A DNA stretch of 64,000 nt from Rhodopseudomonas_A sp036404135 (GTDB lineage: Bacteria; Pseudomonadota; Alphaproteobacteria; Rhizobiales; Xanthobacteraceae). The DNA lies in the NCBI RefSeq assembly GCF_036404135.1, contig NZ_DASWPE010000022.1, positions 62,001 to 126,000 on the forward strand. The letters run 5' to 3'. The notes beneath the pieces were generated by a model that saw only the letters and a list, made by a program, of their open reading frames with translations, did no database searches and had not been told where the DNA came from. Positions 53,379-62,138 of the stretch are shown piece after piece. The translations under genes and the position numbers were made by a program. Position 1 is the first letter of the stretch; every line of letters begins with the position of its first letter.

Positions 53379-55346
53379 ATGGTCGCAAAATTGGCGAAAG
53401 CGAAAACGCTGGAAGACGTGGTGCCGCTGGTCGGCGCCGTGGCGCTGGCGATCCTGGCGGTGATCATCGTCATGGCGCTGTATCTCGGGCGGGAGATTTT
53501 TGTGCCCGTAGCGCTGGCGATCTTGCTGAGCTTCGTGCTGGCGCCGCCGGTGGCGCTGCTGCAGCGGGCTCATGTGCCACGCGGCGGCGCCGTGGTGGGC
53601 GTGGTGCTGTTGGCCTTCGCGATCATTTTCGGCCTGGGCAGCCTGGTGGCGAGCCAACTCGCCCACCTCGCGGAAGAACTGCCGCGCTACGAATCCACCA
53701 TCCAATCCAAGATCCAGTCGCTGCGCGGCGTCACCGTCGGCAGCGGCACGCTGGAACGCGCCGCCGACATGCTGCAGGATCTCAGCAAGGAGCTCGATAA
53801 ACCGAACGGCGCCCGCTTGGCGCCCTCGACGCAGCTCGGCGCCGGCCCGGTCCGCCCGGCGGTGGCGCCGGTGCCGGTCGAAGTGAGGCAGCCCGATCCC
53901 GGCGCGCTGGAAAGCATCCGCTCGCTGATCGCGCCCTTGGTGTCGCCGCTCGCCACCACCGGCATCATCGTGATCTTCGTGATCTTCATCCTGATCCAGC
54001 GCGAGGATTTGCGAAACCGGCTGATCCGGCTCGCCGGTTCGCACGACCTGCAGCGCACCACGGCCGCGCTCGACGACGCCGCCGCCCGGCTCAGCCGGCT
54101 GTTTCTCAATCAGCTGCTGGTCAATGCCGGGTTCGGCATCCTGATCGGCTGCGGGCTGTGGGTGATCGGGATTCCCAGCGCGATTTTGTGGGGCATCCTG
54201 GCGATGGTGCTGCGCTTCGTACCCTATATCGGCTCGGTGATCGCCGCCGCCTTCCCGCTGGCGCTGGCCGCCGCCGTCGATCCGGGCTGGAGCATGCTGG
54301 CGTGGACCGCGGCGTTGTTCTTCGTCATCGAACCGATCATCGCCCAGGTGGTCGAGCCGTTGCTATATGGCCGCAGCACCGGGCTGTCGGCGGTCGCCGT
54401 GGTGGTGTCGGCGACGTTCTGGACCGCGCTGTGGGGGCCGATCGGGCTGGTGCTGGCGACGCCGCTGACGGTGTGCCTGGTGGTACTCGGCCGCCACGTC
54501 GAACGGCTGGCGTTTCTCGACATCATGTTCGGCGACCGCCCGGCGCTGTCGCCGCCGGAAATCTTCTATCAGCGCATGCTGGCGGGCGATCCCACCGAGG
54601 CCACCGAGAAGGCGGAAGAGTTTCTCAAGGAGCGATCGCTGGCGTCGTATTTCGACGAGGTCGCGATCAAGGGGCTGAAACTGGCGCAGGTCGATCTCGA
54701 CCGCGAGGCGTTGGACCCGGCCCGGATGCTGAAGATCCGCGATGCGGTGATCGAACTGGCCAACGATCTGTCCGACCAGAAGGACCGCGAGCCGAGCGGG
54801 GCGACCGAGGACGCCGAAGCCATCGCCGCGGTCGAGCAGGCGCAGGGCACCCGCGACGAGGATCTGCCGGTGCTGGCGCCAGCCGATCGCGCCCCGGCGT
54901 GGCGCGGCGAACAGCCGCTATTGTTCATCGCCGGCCGCACCGCGCTCGATGAATCCGCCGCAACGCTGCTCGCCCAATTGTGTACCGCCCACGGCCTCGG
55001 GGCAAAGGTGGAAAGCGCCGATGCGCTGTCGACCAAGAACATCTTCCGGCTCGATCCGGCCGGCGTCGCGCTGGTCTGCCTGTCCTATCTCGACAGCAGC
55101 AGTTCGGCGCATCTGCGCTACGCGGTGCGCCGGCTGCGCCGCAAACTGCCCGGCGCCAAGATCATGCTGGGCTGCTGGAACAATGAAGGCGACGCCAGCC
55201 AGTTGGAGGCGCTGCGCGACGGCGCCAATGCGGACTTCGTCGCGGGGACGTTGCGCGACGCCACCGCGATCTGCATTGCCGAGGCCTCCAGCGATCAGCC
55301 GGCGCCGGAAAGCGTCGCCCCGGTGATGTCGCTGCAGTCGGCTTAG
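53379..55346 (+). CDS. AI-2E (PerM/TqsA) family membrane protein with long C-terminal domain
   Basis: 655 aa. Residues 1-380 give the AI-2E fold with about eight helices: AVALAILAVIIVMALYLGRE, PVALAILLSFVLAPPVALLQ, and the conserved LVNAGFGILIGCGLWVIGIP and VVEPLLYGRSTGLSAVAVVV. Residues 385-655 form a soluble tail, charged at first (EDAEAIAAVEQAQGTRDED) and then a Rossmann-like part (LLFIAGRTALDESAATLLAQ). Typical family members end near residue 360, so the tail is an added module. The family includes transporters of AI-2 and Na+/H+ antiporters; function not assigned. No operon partner. Confidence 0.82.
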   Translation: MVAKLAKAKTLEDVVPLVGAVALAILAVIIVMALYLGREIFVPVALAILLSFVLAPPVALLQRAHVPRGGAVVGVVLLAFAIIFGLGSLVASQLAHLAEELPRYESTIQSKIQSLRGVTVGSGTLERAADMLQDLSKELDKPNGARLAPSTQLGAGPVRPAVAPVPVEVRQPDPGALESIRSLIAPLVSPLATTGIIVIFVIFILIQREDLRNRLIRLAGSHDLQRTTAALDDAAARLSRLFLNQLLVNAGFGILIGCGLWVIGIPSAILWGILAMVLRFVPYIGSVIAAAFPLALAAAVDPGWSMLAWTAALFFVIEPIIAQVVEPLLYGRSTGLSAVAVVVSATFWTALWGPIGLVLATPLTVCLVVLGRHVERLAFLDIMFGDRPALSPPEIFYQRMLAGDPTEATEKAEEFLKERSLASYFDEVAIKGLKLAQVDLDREALDPARMLKIRDAVIELANDLSDQKDREPSGATEDAEAIAAVEQAQGTRDEDLPVLAPADRAPAWRGEQPLLFIAGRTALDESAATLLAQLCTAHGLGAKVESADALSTKNIFRLDPAGVALVCLSYLDSSSSAHLRYAVRRLRRKLPGAKIMLGCWNNEGDASQLEALRDGANADFVAGTLRDATAICIAEASSDQPAPESVAPVMSLQSA

Positions 55347-55362
55347 GCCGAACGACGCGTCG

Positions 55363-56247
55363 CTATCGGCCGGCCCCGCCGGCGTCGCGCGCGGCCAAGC
55401 CGCCGATCGCCGACCAGTCGAGGTGCTCGCCGCCGTCCGCCAATAATCGCAAGAAGCGGTCGCGCAACAGGCTCGCCACCGGCATCGGCACCCGAAGATC
55501 GCCGGCCGCGGCCAGCACCAGACCGACGTCCTTGTAGCCGAGCGGCGCGGCAAAGCCGGCCGGCTCGAACTTGCCGTCGGCGATCAGTTGGCCATAGGTC
55601 TTGTAGACCGGCGCGCCGAACAGCGTCGAGGTGAGAATCTCGAGATATTGCTGGCGATCGATACCGTCCTTGGCGACCAGCGCCATCGCCTCGCCGAGCG
55701 ATTCGATCACCGAGGCGATCAGGAAATTGCCGCTCAGTTTGACCAGGCTGGCCGACTTCGGCGTCGACGCGATCACGAAGGTGCGCCGGCCGATCGCGTC
55801 CAACGCCGGCTGAGCGGCGGCGAGCGCGGCCTCGCTGCCGGCGGCCACCACCGCCAATTCACCGGCCGCCGCGACCTCGGGCCGGCCGAACACCGGCGCC
55901 GCCAGAAACAGTTGCCCGGCGGCCGCGTGGTCGGCGGTCAGCCGCTCGGCCAGTTTGACGCTGATGGTGCTCGAGGAGATATGCACCGCGGTCTTGGCCA
56001 GCGACGCCAGCACGCCATGGTCGCCGCCGAGCACGGCTTCGAGCGCGGCGTCATTGGCCAGCATGGTGAGCACGGCGTCGCCGCGGCAGGCCTCGGCGAC
56101 GCTGCCGGCGACGATCGCGCCCTGCTTGGCCAGCGCCTCGGCCTTGCCGCGGCTGCGATTGTATACGGTCACCTGATGCCCCGCCTTCACCAGCGACGCC
56201 GCCATGCCGACGCCCATCTGCCCCAACCCGATCACACCGATCTTCAT
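55363..56247 (-). CDS. NAD(P)-dependent beta-hydroxyacid dehydrogenase family protein
   Basis: 294 aa from the ATG at 56247, which has GGAG 9 nt upstream; an in-frame GTG just before gives a worse fit. Rossmann motif IGVIGLGQMGVGMAASLVKA, substrate loop HISSSTISVKLAERL, and catalytic-Lys segment LVKLSGNFLIASVIESLGEA. It belongs to the 3-hydroxyisobutyrate dehydrogenase/tartronate semialdehyde reductase/6-phosphogluconate-like group. It stands alone between the AI-2E gene (convergent, 16 nt) and kup. Substrate not predictable. Confidence 0.85.
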   Translation of the reverse strand: MKIGVIGLGQMGVGMAASLVKAGHQVTVYNRSRGKAEALAKQGAIVAGSVAEACRGDAVLTMLANDAALEAVLGGDHGVLASLAKTAVHISSSTISVKLAERLTADHAAAGQLFLAAPVFGRPEVAAAGELAVVAAGSEAALAAAQPALDAIGRRTFVIASTPKSASLVKLSGNFLIASVIESLGEAMALVAKDGIDRQQYLEILTSTLFGAPVYKTYGQLIADGKFEPAGFAAPLGYKDVGLVLAAAGDLRVPMPVASLLRDRFLRLLADGGEHLDWSAIGGLAARDAGGAGR

Positions 56248-56334
56248 CGACTCAATCTCCACTGAATTTCTGCGCTCGATTGTAGCAGATCGAAATGACG
56301 GCGCCGTTCACATCGCCGATCGCCGCGCGCCGCG

Positions 56335-58197
56335 TCAAATTTCCAGCTGTGTGCCGAGTTCGACGACGCGGTCGGTGGGGATCTTGAAGAAGATGGTGGC
56401 GCGCGTGGCGTTCAAGGTCATGAAGGTGAACAGCCGCTCCCGCCAATGCGCCATGCCGGGATTGAGGCTCGGCACATAGGTCTCGCGGGACAGAAAGAAC
56501 GACGTCGCCATCATGTTGAACTCCTGGCCGAACGCCTTGCACAGCGCCAACGCCGCCGGCACGTCGGGGGTCTGCATGAAGCCGTAGCGGATGATCAGCC
56601 GATGGAAGCCGTCGCCGAGGTCGGTCATGGTGACGCGCTCGCTGTCGGGAACGTAGGGCGTGTCCGCGGTCATCACCGTCGCCAGCACGACGCGCTGATG
56701 AACGGTCTGGTTGTGCTTGAGATTGTGCAACAGCGCCGGCGGCACGCCGTCGGTAGCGGCAGTAAGAAACACCGCGGTGCCGCGCGCCCGCGATACGTTG
56801 GGGCCGAGCGCGCGCATCACCACGTCGAGCGGCACCGCCAGTTTCTTGACCTGCTCGCGCACCAGTTCGCGGCCGCGCCGCCAGGTGGTCAGCACCGTGA
56901 ACGACAACACGCCGATGAACAGCGGAAACCAGCCGCCCTGCGCCACCTTGATGATGTTGGCGGTGAAGAAGGCGAGATCGACCAGCAGCAGCGTGCCGGC
57001 GACCGCCGCCACGGCGATCCAGTGCCAGCGCCACATCAGCGCCATCACGAAGGCGACCAGGATGGTGTCGATCATCATCGTGCCGGTGACCGCGATGCCA
57101 TAGGCGGCGGCGAGATTGCTCGACGACTGAAAGCCGACCACCAGCGCCATCACCGCGAGGTACAGCGTCCAATTGGTGAACGGCACGTAGATCTGGCCCT
57201 CCTCCTCGCCGGAGGTGTGGACGATGGTCATCCGCGGCAGCAACCCCAATTGGATCGCCTGGCGCGCCACCGAATAGGCGCCGGAGATCACCGCCTGCGA
57301 GGCGATCACCGTGGCGCAGGTGGCAAGCCCGACCATCGGCATCACCAGCCATTCCGGCACCTGCCGAAAGAACGGGTTCTGGATCGCGCCGGGATCGGTG
57401 ATCAACAGCGCGCCCTGGCCGAAATAGTTCAGCAGCAGCGCCGGCAGCACCAGGAGGAACCACGCCACCCGGATCGGGAAGCGGCCGAAATGGCCCATGT
57501 CGGTGTACAGCGCCTCACCGCCGGTGACCGCCAGCACGATCGAGCCGAGCGCGAAGAAGCTCATCATCGGGTGCTTGACGATGAAGGCCGCGGCGTGCAC
57601 CGGATTGATCGCGCCAAGCACGTGCGGCGCATGGACGATATTGATGACGCCGAGCACCGCCAGCACCACGAACCACAAGCACATCACCGGGCCGAACAGC
57701 TTGCCGACCAGGCCGGTGCCGCGCTTCTGGATCATGAACAGGCCGGTGAGCACCACCGCGGTGATCGGCACCACGTAAGGCGTCAGCGTCGGCGTCACCA
57801 CTTCGAGGCCTTCGACCGCGCTGAGCACCGAGATCGCCGGGGTGATCATGCTGTCGCCGTAGAACAGCGCCGCGGCGATCACGCCGAGCAGCATCAGGGG
57901 ATAGTAGACCCGGTAGCCCCTGGTCAGTTCGGTGACCAGCGCCAACAGCGCCAGGCTGCCGCCCTCGCCGTGGTTGTCGGCGCGCATGATGACGATGACA
58001 TATTTCACCGTGACCAGCAGCATCACCGTCCAGAACACCAGCGACAGCACGCCGAACACATTGTCCGGCGTCACCGCGATCGGGTGGTGGCCGGCGAAGG
58101 TTTCCTTCAACGCATAGAGCGGGCTGGTGCCGATGTCGCCATAGACCACGCCGATGGCGCTGATCAGCAGTCCGGCGCCCTTGGTGTTCTGGCTCAT
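56335..58197 (-). CDS. kup: Kup low-affinity potassium uptake protein
   Basis: 620-aa K+/H+ symporter with 12 helices and a C-terminal soluble domain. The signature GVVYGDIGTSPLYALKE is near residue 18; ADNHGEGGSLALLALV and YFGQGALLITDP are further Kup motifs. Translation starts at MSQNTKGAGLLISAI. A monocistronic gene, 87 nt after the dehydrogenase start in the same strand direction, with its promoter in the gap before the GntR gene. Confidence 0.96.
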   Translation of the reverse strand: MSQNTKGAGLLISAIGVVYGDIGTSPLYALKETFAGHHPIAVTPDNVFGVLSLVFWTVMLLVTVKYVIVIMRADNHGEGGSLALLALVTELTRGYRVYYPLMLLGVIAAALFYGDSMITPAISVLSAVEGLEVVTPTLTPYVVPITAVVLTGLFMIQKRGTGLVGKLFGPVMCLWFVVLAVLGVINIVHAPHVLGAINPVHAAAFIVKHPMMSFFALGSIVLAVTGGEALYTDMGHFGRFPIRVAWFLLVLPALLLNYFGQGALLITDPGAIQNPFFRQVPEWLVMPMVGLATCATVIASQAVISGAYSVARQAIQLGLLPRMTIVHTSGEEEGQIYVPFTNWTLYLAVMALVVGFQSSSNLAAAYGIAVTGTMMIDTILVAFVMALMWRWHWIAVAAVAGTLLLVDLAFFTANIIKVAQGGWFPLFIGVLSFTVLTTWRRGRELVREQVKKLAVPLDVVMRALGPNVSRARGTAVFLTAATDGVPPALLHNLKHNQTVHQRVVLATVMTADTPYVPDSERVTMTDLGDGFHRLIIRYGFMQTPDVPAALALCKAFGQEFNMMATSFFLSRETYVPSLNPGMAHWRERLFTFMTLNATRATIFFKIPTDRVVELGTQLEI

Positions 58198-58438
58198 CGC
58201 GTGTCCCCGGCTGAAATTTCCATGCGTGGCAGGGCTGAATCTGAAATCGAATATCCCGGCACGCTCTACATCGGAAAATGTGAGCCTTGGTTTCGCAAGG
58301 GCGCCACTCTCATGTCGCGACGATCATGGTCTCGAAATGCTTTCCACGGCCGATCGCCGCCGCGCTTGATTTAGATCACGACGTTGCGACTGCCAACGCG
58401 ACCTTCGCCCACACCGCGCCGGCCGCGCCTTGACGCCG

Positions 58439-58455
58439 TGGCATCTGGTATGCCA
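58439..58455. promoter_or_regulatory. Palindrome TGGCATCTGGTATGCCA, candidate GntR operator (site 1)
   Basis: 17-bp palindrome 41 nt upstream of the GntR/FCD regulator gene. The 7-bp arms GTGGCAT / ATGCCAC match perfectly. Closely related 17-mers occur in front of the OxlT-like gene and the ketopantoate-reductase-like gene; together they give the consensus TGGCATMYNGYATRCCA. This copy would serve autoregulation. Confidence 0.65.
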
Positions 58456-58496
58456 CAGAATGAAGCCAGCGGGCGATAGGCCGAAGGGCGGACGGC

Positions 58497-59192
58497 ATGG
58501 CAGAGGCAGATCTTGCGATCGTTCGGATCGCGCCGGAAACCAGCTTCAAGACCAAGGCCTATGGCGCCTTGAAGGAAGCCATCCTGAAGATGGACATCTA
58601 CGCCACGCCGGAGCCGATCATGCTCGACGAGCGCGCGCTGTCGGAACGGCTCGGCGTCAGCCGCACCCCGATCCGCGAAGCCATCGCGATGCTGGAGCAG
58701 GACGGCTTCGTCAAGATCGTGCCGCGGCGCGGCATCGTCGTGGTGCGCAAGACCAAGGCCGAGATCGTCGACATGATCAGGGCCTGGGCGGCGCTGGAGA
58801 GCATGGCGGCGCGGCTGATCACCACCATGGCCCGCAAGAAAGACATCTCGGCATTGCGCGATTCCTTCAAGGCGTTCAGCCCAGACCGGCTGCCGCAGGA
58901 TCACATCGAGGAATATTCCCGCGCCAACATCGCCTTCCACCAGGCGCTGATTTCGCTCAGCGAGTCACCGACGCTGGTCGATATGACCACCGACATCCTG
59001 CTGCACGTCCGCGGCTATCGGCAGCTGACGATCGGCCGCGCCGATCGCATCGCCGCCTCGCTGCCCGAACACCTCGGCATCATCGAAGCGCTCGAGGAGC
59101 GCGACACCGAACGCGCCGAGAAATTGTCGCGCGACCACACGCTGCGGCTTGCCGCCTATGTCGAGACACAGGGGCAGGAACTGTTTCGCTGA
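58497..59192 (+). CDS. GntR/FCD family transcriptional regulator
   Basis: 231 aa. The N-terminal winged helix has LKEAILKMDIYATPEPIML, LSERLGVSRTPIREAIAMLE and QDGFVKIVPRRGIVVV. The FCD ligand-binding domain has the metal-ligand helices with ANIAFHQALISLSESPTL and the last His in SLPEHLGIIEALEERDTE. It probably senses an organic acid or acyl-CoA. It is followed by an Frc-like gene 58 nt away and preceded by the first of three matching palindromes, suggesting it regulates itself and the two downstream transcription units. Confidence 0.9.
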   Translation: MAEADLAIVRIAPETSFKTKAYGALKEAILKMDIYATPEPIMLDERALSERLGVSRTPIREAIAMLEQDGFVKIVPRRGIVVVRKTKAEIVDMIRAWAALESMAARLITTMARKKDISALRDSFKAFSPDRLPQDHIEEYSRANIAFHQALISLSESPTLVDMTTDILLHVRGYRQLTIGRADRIAASLPEHLGIIEALEERDTERAEKLSRDHTLRLAAYVETQGQELFR

Positions 59193-59250
59193 TGGGGTCG
59201 CCGCCCCTCTTCCGCCCACCCGCTGGGCCCGACCGACCACGGAGCACGAC

Positions 59251-60528
59251 ATGACCAAGGCGCTGAACGGCGTTCGCATTCTGGACTTCACCCATGTCCA
59301 GTCCGGGCCGACCTGCACGCAATTGCTGGCCTGGTTCGGCGCCGACGTGATCAAGGTCGAGCGCCCCGGCGTCGGCGACATTACCCGCGGGCAATTGCAG
59401 GACATCCCCAACGTCGACAGCCTGTATTTCACCATGCTGAACCACAACAAGCGCTCGATCACGCTGGACACCAAGAACCCCAAGGGCAAGGAGGTGCTGA
59501 CCGCGCTGATCAAGAGCTGCGACGTGCTGGTGGAGAATTTCGGCCCCGGCGTGCTCGACCGCATGGGCTTTCCTTGGGAGAAGATTCAAAGCCTCAACCC
59601 GAAGATGATCGTCGCCTCGATCAAGGGCTTTGGCCCCGGCCCCTATGAGGACTGCAAGGTCTACGAGAACGTCGCGCAATGCACCGGCGGCGCGGCGTCG
59701 ACCACCGGCTTCCGCGACGGCCTGCCGCTGGTCACCGGCGCGCAGATCGGCGACTCGGGCACCGGCCTGCATCTCGCGCTCGGCATCGTCACCGCGTTGT
59801 ATCAGCGCACGGTGACCGGCCGCGGCCAGAAGGTCACCGCGGCGATGCAGGACGGCGTCCTGAATTTGTCGCGGGTGAAATTGCGCGATCAGCAGCGGCT
59901 CGCGCACGGCCCGCTGAAGGAATACAGCCAGTTCGGCGAAGGCATCCCGTTCGGCGACTCGGTGCCGCGCGCCGGCAATGATTCCGGCGGCGGCCAGCCG
60001 GGCCGCATCCTGAAGTGCAAAGGCTGGCAGACCGATCCCAACGCTTACATCTATTTCATCGCCCAGGCCCCGGTGTGGGAGAAGATCTGCGACGTGATCA
60101 ACGAGCCGGAGTGGAAGACCCATCCCGAATACGCCAAGCCGGCGGCTCGGCTGAAGCATCTCAATTCGATCTTCGCGCGGATCGAAGAATGGACCATGAC
60201 CAAGACCAAGTTCGAGGCGATGGAGGTCCTCAACCAGGACGACATTCCCTGCGGGCCGATCCTGTCGATGAAGGAACTGGCCGAGGATCAATCGCTGCGC
60301 GCCACCGGCACCGTGGTCGAGGTTGATCACCCCACGCGCGGCAAGTATCTGTCGGTCGGCAACCCGATCAAGCTGTCGGATAGTCCGACCGAGGTGGCGC
60401 GCTCGCCGCTGCTCGGCGAGCATACCGACGAGATCCTGCGCCAGGTGCTCGGCTTCAGCGATCAGCAAGTCGCCGAGATCCACGATTCCGGCGCGCTGGA
60501 ACCGGCGCGCAAGGCCGCCGCGGAATAG
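59251..60528 (+). CDS. frc: Formyl-CoA:oxalate CoA-transferase-like protein (CaiB family, Frc)
   Basis: 425 aa, the Frc length of about 425-428. MTKALNGVRILDFTHVQSGP is the Frc N-terminus; FGADVIKVERPGVGDITRGQ, the catalytic Asp168 in GAQIGDSGTGLHLA (Asp169 in Oxalobacter), and the Gly-rich GGGQPGRIL loop follow. It exchanges CoA between formyl-CoA and oxalate. Oxalyl-CoA decarboxylase (Oxc), its usual partner, is not in the window. Start at 59251 because family similarity begins there. It is in the same direction as the OxlT-like gene. Confidence 0.9.
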   Translation: MTKALNGVRILDFTHVQSGPTCTQLLAWFGADVIKVERPGVGDITRGQLQDIPNVDSLYFTMLNHNKRSITLDTKNPKGKEVLTALIKSCDVLVENFGPGVLDRMGFPWEKIQSLNPKMIVASIKGFGPGPYEDCKVYENVAQCTGGAASTTGFRDGLPLVTGAQIGDSGTGLHLALGIVTALYQRTVTGRGQKVTAAMQDGVLNLSRVKLRDQQRLAHGPLKEYSQFGEGIPFGDSVPRAGNDSGGGQPGRILKCKGWQTDPNAYIYFIAQAPVWEKICDVINEPEWKTHPEYAKPAARLKHLNSIFARIEEWTMTKTKFEAMEVLNQDDIPCGPILSMKELAEDQSLRATGTVVEVDHPTRGKYLSVGNPIKLSDSPTEVARSPLLGEHTDEILRQVLGFSDQQVAEIHDSGALEPARKAAAE

Positions 60529-60608
60529 CGGCCGCGCCGGCGGCGAGCCGTTGCACCCGCGGCCACGCTGCTAACGGCCGCCAAATCACTCCCAAAGAGC
60601 TTGCGCTC

Positions 60609-60625
60609 TGGCATATCGCATACCA
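60609..60625. promoter_or_regulatory. Palindrome TGGCATATCGCATACCA, candidate GntR operator (site 2)
   Basis: Second copy of the 17-bp motif, 52 nt before the OxlT-like start. It matches site 1 at the outer positions (TGGCAT and the CCA end) and sits in a 149-nt gap after frc, so this gene can be controlled independently of the regulator-frc transcript. Confidence 0.62.
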
Positions 60626-60677
60626 GAATGGCGTACGCATGCCCTCCCCACAGATGGAGGCGGCCAGGGGAGAGACG

Positions 60678-61964
60678 ATGACGGATACGGTTCAAGCCGC
60701 GAGGCCGGCTGTTGCGCGCGTCAGCGACGCCTATCGCTGGACGCAATTGGCGATCGGCGTCGGCGCCATGGTGATGATCGCCAACTACCAGTACGGCTGG
60801 ACCTTCTTCGTCCCTGGCATCCAGAAGAAATTCGGCTGGGACCGCGCCTCGATCCAGTGGGCGTTCACGCTGTTCGTGCTGTTCGAAACCTGGCTGGTGC
60901 CGATCGAAGGCTGGTTCGTCGACAAATACGGCCCCCGCCTGGTGGTGCTGATCGGCGGCGTGTTGTGCGCGATCGGCTGGGCGATCAACGCCGAGGCCAG
61001 CTCGCTGAGCGGCTACTATCTCGGCATGATCGTCGCCGGGATCGGCGCCGGCGGCGTCTACGGCACCTGCGTCGGCAACGCGCTGAAATGGTTTCCCGAC
61101 AAGCGCGGGCTGGCCGCCGGCATCACCGCCGCCGGCTTCGGCGCCGGCTCGGCGCTGACCGTGGCGCCGATCCAGGCGATGATCCGGGATTCCGGTTTCC
61201 AGACCACGTTCCTGTATTTCGGCCTCGGCCAGGGCGTCATCATCGTGATCCTGGCGTTCTTTCTGTTTCCGCCGAAGCCCGGCCAGGTGCCGGCGGTGGT
61301 GCGTAACGCCCAGGTGATCCAGACCCGCCGCGATTACAAGCCGAGCGAGGTGATGCGCAATCCGATCTTCTGGCTGATGTACTTCATGTTCGTCATCGTC
61401 GGCGCCGGCGGCCTGATGATCACCGCCAATCTGAAGCCGATCGCCGCCGACTGGAAGATAGACAGCGTGCCGGTGACCTTGATGGCGATGACGATGACCA
61501 CGGTGACCTTCGCCGCCACCATCGATCGCATTCTCAACGGGCTGACCCGGCCGTTCTTCGGCTTCATCTCCGACAAGATCGGCCGCGAGAACACCATGTT
61601 CATCGCTTTCGGCCTCGAGGGGCTCGGCATCTACGCGCTGTATCTGTTGGGACAGGACCCGGTGTGGTTCGTGCTATTGTCCGGCCTGGTGTTCTTCGCC
61701 TGGGGCGAAATCTATTCGCTGTTTCCCTCCACCTGCACCGACACTTTCGGGGCAAAATTCGCCACCACCAATGCCGGCCTGCTGTACACCGCCAAGGGCA
61801 CCGCGGCGCTCTTGGTGCCGTTCGCCAATATCATGCAGCAAACTTCAGGCAGCTGGGACCGGGTGTTCCTGATCGCCGCCGCCGCCAACATCGTGGCGTC
61901 GCTGCTGGCGCTGTTGGTGCTGAAGCCGTGGCGCCGCGCGGTGATCGCGGCGGCGCGGCCGTGA
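60678..61964 (+). CDS. oxlT: MFS transporter, oxalate/formate antiporter OxlT-like
   Basis: 428 aa with 12 transmembrane helices. The ATG at 60678 has GGGGAG 5 nt upstream; a more distal ATG is unsupported. WTQLAIGVGAMVMIANYQYG and WTFFVPGIQKKFGW start the protein as in OxlT. The inter-helix motif FVDKYGPRLVVLIGG and, in the second half, FGFISDKIGRENTMFIAFG are the MFS A motifs. Together with frc this suggests oxalate uptake coupled to formate exit, though related carriers move other small dicarboxylates. Confidence 0.85.
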   Translation: MTDTVQAARPAVARVSDAYRWTQLAIGVGAMVMIANYQYGWTFFVPGIQKKFGWDRASIQWAFTLFVLFETWLVPIEGWFVDKYGPRLVVLIGGVLCAIGWAINAEASSLSGYYLGMIVAGIGAGGVYGTCVGNALKWFPDKRGLAAGITAAGFGAGSALTVAPIQAMIRDSGFQTTFLYFGLGQGVIIVILAFFLFPPKPGQVPAVVRNAQVIQTRRDYKPSEVMRNPIFWLMYFMFVIVGAGGLMITANLKPIAADWKIDSVPVTLMAMTMTTVTFAATIDRILNGLTRPFFGFISDKIGRENTMFIAFGLEGLGIYALYLLGQDPVWFVLLSGLVFFAWGEIYSLFPSTCTDTFGAKFATTNAGLLYTAKGTAALLVPFANIMQQTSGSWDRVFLIAAAANIVASLLALLVLKPWRRAVIAAARP

Positions 61965-62051
61965 TGCGGCCCAAGAGAGGCGCCGCGCCCAGCGCGTGTT
62001 GACGTAACGCGCCTCGCCAACGAATCTCGATGGTGACCCCGCGTTGACAAT

Positions 62052-62068
62052 TGGCATACTGTATACCA
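62052..62068. promoter_or_regulatory. Palindrome TGGCATACTGTATACCA, candidate GntR operator (site 3)
   Basis: Third and most symmetrical copy (arms TGGCATAC / GTATACCA), 71 nt before the ketopantoate-reductase-like gene. It lies directly after TTGACA (62044-62049), a good -35 element, so binding would block or shape the promoter. Confidence 0.66.
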
Positions 62069-62138
62069 CAGTCACGTTCGTCGTCGAACCAGTCCGGACG
62101 TTGTCGCGGGTGCCGCTACGCCCGCTTGAGGAATCCCC

